Shown here piece by piece: positions 8,735 to 16,200 of a stretch of DNA of 26,358 bases. This stretch comes from Planctomycetota bacterium (GTDB lineage Bacteria > Planctomycetota > PUPC01 > DSUN01). How positions within the stretch are numbered: the first letter of the stretch is position 1; each line of letters starts with the position of its first letter. A program made the translations under genes and the position numbers. The stretch spans positions 1-26,358 of the forward strand of contig VGYW01000069.1 of NCBI GenBank assembly GCA_016872875.1, given 5' to 3'. Below the pieces are notes generated by a model. That model was not told the DNA's origin. It was given only the letters and a program-made list of their open reading frames with translations, and ran no database searches.

Positions 8735-10903
8735 CTATGCCCCGTGCTCCGTGCGGGCGATGATCTCGTCCTGGAGGTCCTCCCACAGGGAAATGAAGGG
8801 GGCGGAGTAGCCGGCCACGCGGACCATGAGGCCGGCGTGCTCCTCGGGGCGGCGCTTCGCCGCGAGCAGCGTCTCGCGGTCGTAGAAGTTGAACTGGAGC
8901 TGCTGGCCGCCGGAGCGGAAGTGGGCTTCGATGAGGGCCGCGACCTTCTCGATGCCGGCATCGCTCTCAAGGAGCCTGGGGTCGAGCTTGACGTTCACGG
9001 TGGTCGAGGTGGGCAGGAGGCGGTGTGGGAGGCTTGCGACGGAGTTGAGCATTGCGGTGACGCCGCGGCGGTCGCGTCCCTGGGCGGCGGCCAGGCTGTC
9101 GGCCAGCGGCTCGCCGGCCTTGCGGCCGTCGGGAGTCGCCCCTGTGACGCGGCCGAACTCGATGTGCATGTTCTCGCCGCCGGCGAGTGTGCCCAGGATG
9201 TAGAGCCCGCCGCGGAAGGGCGTGCGGCGCCGCAGGATGGCGTCGAGCGAGGCGACGATGTGGGCGGCCAGGGCGTCGGCCTCCGCGTCGTCGTTACCGA
9301 AGTGGGGGAGCTTGTTGAGGACGCGGCGGCGCAGGTCCTCGTGGCCCTCCCAGTTGGCGCGGAGGATGTCGGCGAGCTCGGCGAGGCTGAGGGCCTTCTC
9401 GCCGTAGGCCAGGCGGCGGATGGCCATGAGGGAATCGGCCAGGTTCACGATGCCGATGGCGTCCCAGTTGCAGAAGTTGTAGCGCGCGCCGCCCTGGGTG
9501 TAGCCGCGGCAGCGCTCTATGCAGTCGTTGGTCACGAGCGAGGCCGTGAGGATGCCGCCAGGGATGTCGGCCTGGCGGCGGTCGCGGTCGAGCGAATACT
9601 CATGGGCGCCTGCGAAGGCGAACTCCATCGCCCGCTCGACCGCGGCATAGAGCTTCTCGAAGGAATCGAGCGAATCGAGAGCGGCGGCGCCGTTGAGGGC
9701 GGGCTCGAGGCCGAGGACGCCTCGGAGGAGCTTGGGGAGGTTGATGAAGCCCTCGACGGCGCCCATCTGGGCCTTCCCCGTGACGATGACCTCGTGGCAG
9801 CCGGAGAGGGAGAAGTCGCGGGCGTCCTCGGCCGCGACGCCGAGGCGGACGAGTGCGGGGACGATGCTCTCGTCGGAGCAGAAGTCCGGGCTGCCGCCCT
9901 GTGAGCGGAGGGTGTGGACGGCTCGGCGCAGGAGCGCGGGCGGCGTGCCGCGGTGCCATCTGAAGCCCACCTGCGGGCGCTGGACCCGAAGCTCCTCCGT
10001 GGCCTCCAGGCAGAGCCACGTGACCTCGCTCGAGGCGTCCGAGCCGCCGGGCTTCACGCCGCCGAGGGTGAGGTGCTGGTGGGCGGCCACGGCGGCCTCC
10101 GCGCCCATCCACTCGAAGACCTTGAGCCAGAGGCAGGCGAGGAGCTCCTTGGCGAACTCGCGTGTGAGGGTGCCCGCCGCGACGTCGCGCTCGTAGAAGG
10201 GCGCGAGATAGAGGTCCACGCGCCCGGGCGCGTCGGGCGCGAAGAGGAACGCGAACCAGAGTGCCTGGCAAGCCTCCCAGAAGGTGCGGGGCGGCTCCGC
10301 CACCACCCGGCGGCAGTGCTCCGCTATCCGCTCAAGCTCCTTGAGGCGACCCGTTTGTAGTGCGGCCTTCAGGCCGTCTCCCGCTTGATCGGCATAGCGG
10401 CGGCAGAGGGCGATGTAGCCCTCGGCCACAATGCGCAGGGCATCGAGAAAGTCGCGCTTGTCGCCTTCCCCCGGCGAGAGTTCGGCTCTCCGCCGCTCGA
10501 TGCGGGCGAGGAGCCCCTCGAAGCCGCCGGCGAGGATGGCCTCGTAGTCGAGCGTCGTGTGGTTGCCCGCGGGGCTGAGGACCCCCTCGCGGAAGAGCGC
10601 GCCCACGTTCTCGGCCATCGGCCACGGCGGGGCGAACGGCTGGCGGCCGAACGAATGCGGCTTCGACCGCTCGGCGCCGTAGGCGAGGCCCGCCCGCGAG
10701 CCGACGAGCAGCTCCCCCTCGAAGATAGCGATGGGCCGATTGCGCCAGTAGTGCGCGAGCGCCTGGGCCTCCCGCAGCACCGCGGCCTCCCCCGCCGTTC
10801 CCGCGAGCGACTCCTCCCGCAGCCGCTTCCAGTCGGGGTCCCCGACGTAGCGGCTCCTCAGCGCCCGCTCGCGCAGCATTTCGATTCGCTCAGTCACTCT
10901 CAT
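8735..10903 (-). CDS. glycyl radical enzyme of the pyruvate formate-lyase family
   Basis: 722 residues from the ATG at 10903; the open frame extends 25 codons further but would run deeper into the upstream gene. The C-terminal RVAGYS (radical Gly698) is the signature loop of glycyl radical enzymes. The thiyl cysteine is most likely Cys369 in SGCHEV, with Glu371 two residues on. C-x-E is found in dehydratase- and lyase-type members, whereas true pyruvate formate-lyase has two adjacent cysteines. Length is short for the family (often 780-850). The enzyme needs a radical-SAM activase, which is not in the window, and is inactivated by oxygen. Its start overlaps the small membrane protein gene by 14 bases. 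Residues 178-185 (LKAALQTG) are encoded by a half palindromic element. Given rhamnose isomerase nearby, a propanediol dehydratase-like role is possible but unproven. Confidence 0.87.
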   Translation of the reverse strand: MRVTERIEMLRERALRSRYVGDPDWKRLREESLAGTAGEAAVLREAQALAHYWRNRPIAIFEGELLVGSRAGLAYGAERSKPHSFGRQPFAPPWPMAENVGALFREGVLSPAGNHTTLDYEAILAGGFEGLLARIERRRAELSPGEGDKRDFLDALRIVAEGYIALCRRYADQAGDGLKAALQTGRLKELERIAEHCRRVVAEPPRTFWEACQALWFAFLFAPDAPGRVDLYLAPFYERDVAAGTLTREFAKELLACLWLKVFEWMGAEAAVAAHQHLTLGGVKPGGSDASSEVTWLCLEATEELRVQRPQVGFRWHRGTPPALLRRAVHTLRSQGGSPDFCSDESIVPALVRLGVAAEDARDFSLSGCHEVIVTGKAQMGAVEGFINLPKLLRGVLGLEPALNGAAALDSLDSFEKLYAAVERAMEFAFAGAHEYSLDRDRRQADIPGGILTASLVTNDCIERCRGYTQGGARYNFCNWDAIGIVNLADSLMAIRRLAYGEKALSLAELADILRANWEGHEDLRRRVLNKLPHFGNDDAEADALAAHIVASLDAILRRRTPFRGGLYILGTLAGGENMHIEFGRVTGATPDGRKAGEPLADSLAAAQGRDRRGVTAMLNSVASLPHRLLPTSTTVNVKLDPRLLESDAGIEKVAALIEAHFRSGGQQLQFNFYDRETLLAAKRRPEEHAGLMVRVAGYSAPFISLWEDLQDEIIARTEHGA
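10349..10377. repeat. half class A element inside the glycyl radical enzyme gene
   Basis: Matches 5276-5304 at 28 of 29 bases, including the GGCCTTCAGGCC hairpin. It is read in frame on the - strand as GLKAALQTG and lies between helical segments of the enzyme. Only the left half of the intergenic element is present. Confidence 0.85.
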
Positions 10904-11162
10904 CCCTCTCGGCGCGGCGCCCGGCCAGGTAGTCGCGCGTGATCTTGCGGACCCAGGGCACGGAGGCAAGGACGACAACTACCCCACCGACGATCATGCC
11001 GACGTGCTTGGCCTCGATGCCCGGCAGATAGGGATTCAACAGCAGAATCACCAGCGCCCCCAGAAAGAGGGCAGCGGCAGGCACGAACGCCAGCCACGTG
11101 CCCCAGAACAGAATGGCACGCGCGCGGCTGCGGACGTCCGAATGCTTCCTCTGCCGCGCCAT
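10890..11162 (-). CDS. small two-helix membrane protein, unknown function
   Basis: 90 residues from the ATG at 11162, with GGAAGGGGA just upstream. Two hydrophobic segments stand out, residues 17-42 (ILFWGTWLAFVPAAALFLGA onward) and 53-71 (HVGMIVGGVVVVLASVPWV). The N-terminus is basic (ARQRKHSDVRSRAR), as is the region after the second helix (RKITRDYLAGRRAERDESD), so both ends are probably cytoplasmic. It starts 39 bases after hicA and its last 14 bases overlap the glycyl radical enzyme start, which suggests coupled translation. I do not recognise a family. Confidence 0.72.
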   Translation of the reverse strand: MARQRKHSDVRSRARAILFWGTWLAFVPAAALFLGALVILLLNPYLPGIEAKHVGMIVGGVVVVLASVPWVRKITRDYLAGRRAERDESD

Positions 11163-11201
11163 CGTGTTTCCCCTTCCACGCGGCCCATCATGCCTGTGGC
11201 A

Positions 11202-11432
11202 TCAGGCGTCTTCCAGCAAGCGGAAGTACTCGTCCCGCGAAATGCCCGCTGAGCGGAGGTTGTTCTTGATGATGAAGACGGGCACATCGGGCCAGTCCGG
11301 GATCACGATCGGGCGGGCCACGCCCTTCTTGGTGTAGACGAAATGGTCGCCCTCCGTTTTGACCCATTGGAATCCCGCCATCTCGAACACCCTTCGCAGC
11401 GTTCTGGCGGGGATGGGCACGATGCGTGGCAC
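11202..11432 (-). CDS. hicA: HicA-family toxin (mRNA interferase)
   Basis: 76 residues from a GTG at 11432, one base after the hicB stop, with GGAG inside the end of hicB. An ATG at 11465 would add 11 residues overlapping hicB and is less likely. The sequence has the HicA dsRNA-binding fold pattern: TLRRVFEMAGFQWVKTEGDH with the expected catalytic His at residue 30, then a PIVIPDWPDVP strand and the C-terminal KNNLRSAGISRDEYFRLL helix. HicA cuts mRNA and is neutralised by HicB. The order here is antitoxin first, then toxin. Confidence 0.85.
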   Translation of the reverse strand: MPRIVPIPARTLRRVFEMAGFQWVKTEGDHFVYTKKGVARPIVIPDWPDVPVFIIKNNLRSAGISRDEYFRLLEDA

Positions 11433-11433
11433 G

Positions 11434-11700
11434 TCAGGCCAGCTCCACCAGTTCCGTAGCCACAAGACTCGGCGGGCTCCACTTGCCTGTCCTGGCCCTG
11501 CGATAGCCCGCTTCGCCCAGGATGTCGTTCAGAGTCCCCATCTTCTCGGCCTCCTCGATGAACAGGCGCACGGCGGTCTTGAGATTCGTGCGGGCCTGTT
11601 CCACGCTCGCGCCGCAACTCGAGATGTCAAGCTCGGGGCAGTACGCCACAAACGTCTTCTCCTCCCTGAGCACCACCATGTCGAACTCGAGTGGAATCAT
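11434..11700 (-). CDS. hicB: HicB-family antitoxin
   Basis: 88 residues from the ATG at 11700, with GGAG about 9 nt upstream. The core LREEKTFVAYCPELDISSCG followed by SVEQARTNLKTAVRLFIEEA is the partly degraded RNase-H-like HicB fold. The C-terminal tail is short (SPPSLVATELVELA), with no clear helix-turn-helix or ribbon-helix-helix DNA-binding part, so autoregulation may differ from that of longer HicB proteins. The toxin follows directly. Confidence 0.85.
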   Translation of the reverse strand: MIPLEFDMVVLREEKTFVAYCPELDISSCGASVEQARTNLKTAVRLFIEEAEKMGTLNDILGEAGYRRARTGKWSPPSLVATELVELA

Positions 11701-11746
11701 GCGCTCGTCTCCAACGCCAAGGCGTCCGCCAACCTTCCTGAGGGCG

Positions 11747-11775
11747 ATTCTACCATGTCATGAGCGGGGCGACAA
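11747..11775 (-). promoter_or_regulatory. probable promoter of hicBA
   Basis: On the - strand, TTGTCG (11770-11775), then 17 bp, then TAGAAT (11747-11752), about 46 nt ahead of the hicB ATG. The -10 box matches five of six, the -35 box four of six. It lies in the 83-bp gap after rhaA. Confidence 0.5.
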
Positions 11776-11783
11776 TCGCTCCT

Positions 11784-13079
11784 TCACGTGCGTGAGGCGA
11801 GGACGTTGACCTCGTAGGCGGCGACGTCGCGGAGCCAGGAGGGGCCGAGGGGGACGTCGGCGGCGAGGCAGAGGTGGTCCCAGACGGCGGCGAAGGGGAG
11901 CTCGGCCCTGTGCTCGACGAGTGCGAGCTTGGCGGCGCCAATCCCGCTCTCCTCACGCTCCGCTGTCGCCTCGAATGGCTCGAGCAGCGCGTAGAGCAGC
12001 GCCTTACGGAGGGCTCGGGCGCCAATCACCCAGGCCGCTACGCGGTTGATGCTGGCGTCGAAGTAGTCGAGCGCCCAGAGGATGTCGGGCAGTGCGCCGC
12101 TGCGGACCGCTTCGTCACACACGGCCCGAAGCTCGTCGGTGAAGCGGACCACGTGGTCGCTGTCCCATCGGATGCCGCGGCTGGCGTGGATGAGGAGCTT
12201 GTCCACGAAGAGGAGCGTGGCGGAGAGCTTGTCGGCCACGCTCTCGGTGGGGTGGAAGTGGCCGAGGTCGTAGCAGAGGGCGACGCCGCGCGTGGCGGCG
12301 TAGGCGAGGTAGAACTCGTGGGAGCCGACCGTGTAGTCCTCGCAGCCGATGCCGAAGAGCTTGCTCTCGACGGCGTCAATCACGTGGGGGAGCTTGCGGG
12401 CGAGGGCCTCATCCAATGCGTGGAGGAGGCGGTGGCGCGGCCCGAGGCGGTCCACGGTGGAGTCCTTTCGCCCGTCGGGAATCCAGATGTTGTTGACGCA
12501 GGGCGAGCCGAGTGCCTTGCCGATGGCGGAGGCGATGCGGCGGCACGCGAGGCAGTGGCGAATCCAGAAGGCGCTCACCTCGGCGTCGGGGCTTGAGAGC
12601 GTGAGGCCGTCCTTCACCATCGGATGGGCGAAGCAGGTGGGGTTGAAGTCGAGGCCGCGGCGGCGGGCCTTCGACCAGTCAATCCAGCGTGCGAAGTGGC
12701 GCGGCTCGAGCGCGTCGCGGTCAACCCGCTTGCCGCCGGCCTCGGCGTACATGGCGTGGATGTTGAAGCGGAGCTTCCCGGGAATGAGGGCGGCTGCGGC
12801 ATCGAAGTCGGCGCGGATTTCGTCGCCATTGCGCGCGGCGCCGGGGTAGTTCCCCGTGGCCTGAAGACCGCCGCTGTCCACAGCCCCATCGTGAACCTCC
12901 AGCCCGCGCACGTCGTCGGCCTGCCAGCACTGAACCGAGATCGGGATGGCGAGTGCCGCGCGAACCGCCTTTTCGGCATCAACTCCGAGCGCGGCGAAGC
13001 GCTCGCGCGCCAGGGCGTAGGCGGCGCGCACCTGCGCGGCCTTGGGCGGCTGGCTCACGTCAACGGTCTTCTTTGGCAT
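11784..13079 (-). CDS. rhaA: L-rhamnose isomerase
   Basis: 431 residues from the ATG at 13079, with a strong AAGGAGG site; 25 codons of open frame upstream come from the palindromic repeat. It converts L-rhamnose to L-rhamnulose in the cytoplasm. Supporting motifs are SVQCWQADDVRG near the N-terminus, ESK (Glu238), YDLGHFHPTE (Asp271 onward), His298 in LLIHASRGIRWDSDHV with Asp306 and Asp308, and LDYFDASINRVAAW (Asp338/Asp341). These line up with the metal and substrate ligands known for RhaA enzymes. Length is normal. Rhamnulokinase, aldolase and a rhamnose transporter are absent from this window, so the pathway is only partly represented. It has its own promoter at the end of the upstream gene and a palindromic 5' leader. 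Confidence 0.88.
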   Translation of the reverse strand: MPKKTVDVSQPPKAAQVRAAYALARERFAALGVDAEKAVRAALAIPISVQCWQADDVRGLEVHDGAVDSGGLQATGNYPGAARNGDEIRADFDAAAALIPGKLRFNIHAMYAEAGGKRVDRDALEPRHFARWIDWSKARRRGLDFNPTCFAHPMVKDGLTLSSPDAEVSAFWIRHCLACRRIASAIGKALGSPCVNNIWIPDGRKDSTVDRLGPRHRLLHALDEALARKLPHVIDAVESKLFGIGCEDYTVGSHEFYLAYAATRGVALCYDLGHFHPTESVADKLSATLLFVDKLLIHASRGIRWDSDHVVRFTDELRAVCDEAVRSGALPDILWALDYFDASINRVAAWVIGARALRKALLYALLEPFEATAEREESGIGAAKLALVEHRAELPFAAVWDHLCLAADVPLGPSWLRDVAAYEVNVLASRT

Positions 13080-13105
13080 GGCGGGCCTCCTTGTGAGAAA
13101 GGGGA

Positions 13106-13172
13106 GACACAGGCGGGACGCCTGTGCCACCGGCCTTGGACAAAGCAGTGGCACAGGCCTCCGGCCTGTGTG
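13106..13172. repeat. class A palindromic element in the rhaA leader
   Basis: Outer arms 13107-13130 and 13148-13171 pair closely (for example ACACAGG against CCTGTGT and TGCCAC against GTGGCA). Each arm is itself a hairpin: CAGGCgggacGCCTG and CAGGCctccgGCCTG. It begins about 6 nt downstream of the rhaA -10 box and ends just ahead of the ribosome site. Confidence 0.85.
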
Positions 13173-13177
13173 CGCGC

Positions 13178-13206
13178 ATTCTACGGGCGGGACGCTGACG
13201 GGTCAA
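13178..13206 (-). promoter_or_regulatory. rhaA promoter embedded in the end of the upstream gene
   Basis: On the - strand, TTGACC (13201-13206), then 17 bp, then TAGAAT (13178-13183). Both boxes match five of six consensus bases. The TAG stop of the 1817-codon gene (13181-13183) is the first half of the -10 box. Predicted transcription starts near 13171, at the edge of the palindromic element. Confidence 0.65.
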
Positions 13207-16200
13207 CCTGGAGTTCGAGCCAGGTCACGTCGTCTGCGAGGTCGAAGCTCAGGGTCGTCGAGTTCCCGGTGCGGGCCGTGATGAGGGGGCAGCCCTCCAT
13301 CTGGGTGGAGGGCCTGCGGGTCGTGGCGGAGGCGAGGCGGCGGTCCACCTCCACGGTCATGCGCACGGGGCGGAGGCGCTCGGCGATGTTGGGGGTGAGG
13401 ACATAGGTGGCGACGGCGAAGCGCCGCTCATCGAGCTGGAAGGGCAAGAGCGCCACAAGGTCGCTCGCCCGCGTGCGGGGCGGGATGAGGATGGGGTCGG
13501 GGCTGAGGGAAAAGCGAAAAGAGAGCTGCGAGCCACGAGCTTCGAGCTTAGAGCCAGAAGACGGAGAGTCACCTTTCCTCTGCTCGTGGCTCGTGGCTCG
13601 TGGCTCGCGGCTGTCCATCGGCTTGGCATCCTTCAGTCCGTCGCAGAAGGCGCGGAGGGCGGCGAGGGGCGAGGCGTCCTGCCAGCGGAACGCCGCGGGG
13701 TCCTTGATCTCGGGCATGAGCGCGTGGGACATCTCGTCGTTCGCGCCCTCATAGGCGGAATGGAGGAGGACGAAGCTCGCGCCCTGGTTGAGCCAGAAGG
13801 CCAGGGTGCGGGTGAGGGCGCGCTGCTTGATCTGCCACCCATCAGGGCCGCCTGAAGGCGGAACTACGAACGAGGAACGGCCTGAAGGCCGCACTACGAA
13901 CTCCGGGATTTCGGCGGGGACGGTGCCGATGGAGGTGATGCAGACGGGGGTCTTGCTGGCGCGGATGAGCTCGAGCAGGTTGTCGCGGCGGGTGCGGTCG
14001 GCCATCCAGGACTCCGGCCGCGCGAGGACCAGGTGGGGCGGCGCGCCGTCGAGGAAGCGCAGGGGCGGCCGGGGCGGCCACACGTCGTTCGGGCCGGCCG
14101 GCTTCTCGTACATGCCGCGGGCCAGCCAGGTGTCGGGCACGACGCCGGTCCAGGCGCTGTAGATGGAGATGGCGCGGCCTGCGCACTCGGGCGGCACGTC
14201 GGCATCGCTGCACTGCTCGAAGTGGTGATGGGTCTCGCCCCACCAGAGGGCCGGCTCGGCGAAGCCGTCCTTGCGCAGGCGCTGGCAGAGGGCGCGGTCG
14301 AACTCGTAAATGCGGCCGCCGGGGCGGAGGGCCTCCAGGCCGGTGCTGGGGAATGGGCGCGGGCAGGCGGGCGCGCCCCACCAGAGGTTCTGGCCCATCT
14401 CGAGGTCGTAGCTGCCCGGCTCCTTGAAGCCGGCGTCGCGGGCCTCCTTGAGGATGAAGAGGAGGGCCTGATAGGTCTTGTCGAGATAGGCGTTGAACTC
14501 AGGCGAGCCAACCCCGCCCACGGGCATTAGATCGCCCTGGCGCCACCAGTCCTGAAGCTCGCGAGTGCCTGGCTTGCCGACGGGGGGGACATGGACGAAG
14601 ACGACGCAGGGGCGAATGCCCGCCGCCTTGCACGCGCGCAGCTCATTGCGCAGCGAGGCAAGCTCCTGGGGCTTGGGGGCCGTCCAGTCCTTCGTGATGT
14701 AGATGGCGTGGTGGGGCGCGAGGCGGAGGCGGCGGACGCCTGCCGCGGCCAGTTGCTTCATCACGGCCGTGTGTTCGGCCTCGGTCCAGGTGGCGGGCAC
14801 GTGCTTGTAGTAGACGCCGATGCCGGCGAGGGCGTCTGCGGCAGGCACGGTGCGGACGTTCGAGCGCCAGGGGGTCTCGTGGAGGGAGGCGGTGCCGGAG
14901 GGAAGCGGGTCGAGTTCGCCGGGCTTGGCGTAGACCTGCGCTGGTGGCACAGGCCTCTGGCCTGTGGACCACAGGCGGGACGCCTGTGCCACCGCGTTCA
15001 TCGCGCCGGCGGGGGTGGAGGCGAGGATGAGGAGGCGCTGGCGAAGGGAGGGGCGGGGGGCGGTGTTGACGCCGCGGGGGGCGAAGCCGCTCGTGTCGCC
15101 GTAGGAGAGGCCGAAGGCGGTGTGGTCGGCGCGGCGGAAGTCCAGTTCGCGGGTGAGGGTCACGATGCCGCGGCCGCCACCGGGCCAGGCATAGGTGGCG
15201 GTGAGGCGGCCCGGCAGGGCGGCGGGCGCCTCGCGGTTGTTGTAGGGGAACGTGGCGTCGAGCGAGGCGACGGTGTTGTTGGACCAGGCGTTGCCGATGA
15301 GGATTTCGGCCTCGGCGGGGCGGAACGTGACCTGGTAGCCCTCGCGGTCCACCTCGAAGCGGCCGTCGTCGAGGGCCGGCTCGGCAGCGATGTGGAAGCT
15401 CTCCTTGAGCCACGCGGCGAGGCGCTCGGCGGCGGGGCGATAGGCGGCGTCGCCGAAGCAGATGGCGAGCTTGCCGCCCCGACGCGACGCGAGCCACTCG
15501 GCGATGTCGGAGGGGTGGAGGGCCTCGGAGGGCGCCGGGCGCTTGCGCGGCGAGGCAATGAGGGCGACGCGCGCCTCCAACTCGGCGAAGCTGATGGGCG
15601 AAGAAAAGGGACCTAAGGGACTGGGAGCTTGGGGCGCTTCCTTAGGTCCCTTTGGTCCCTGAGGTCCCTTTGGTCCCTTTTCTTGCGGCTCGGCCCCATC
15701 GTCGAACAGCTCCACCGCATCAGTCGTGGAAACCGCGAACACACGGCCCAGGGCGGGCGGCACGGTGGTGAGGAAGCTCACGCCGCGCTCGTCGCGCTCG
15801 AGGGCCACGGGCGCCTCGGCCGCCACGTCGTAGACCCAGCGCACCGCGGGGTCGGCGATGCGGATGCGGAAGCGATGGGGCATGAGCCAGAACTGCACGG
15901 CGCCGCGCTCGCCCGCGTAGGCGCTCTCGCGGTTGCCCACGGCCAGGTAGCGGGCGGCGACGCCGGGGCGGTCGCGCCAGGTGAGTTCGGCGGCGTAGTC
16001 GCGTTCGTCGTGCTCCTCGCGGAGGCGGTGGCCGGGCCGCGGGTCGAGGTAGCTCGCCACGAGCGCCCAGTCGGCGCCGTCAGCGACGCTTGGCCCCTTG
16101 GGATAGGCGAGGCTGGGGGCGGCGCGCTCGAAGCGCCCGAAGCGATAGCGCCAGCCCTCGGGCACCGTGCAGTGTGCCACGGCTGGCTCGCCCAGCCGTG

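Noticed and set aside
8123..9904. A 593-codon + strand frame spanning the DUF4838 and glycyl radical enzyme genes
   Set aside because: It runs out of frame through one gene and antisense through another, and is rich in Ser/Pro/Arg in its first half as expected of a shadow.
11784..13154. Longer rhamnose isomerase starting at 13154
   Set aside because: The extra 25 residues are encoded by the palindromic element, and the ATG at 13079 has a strong AAGGAGG site.
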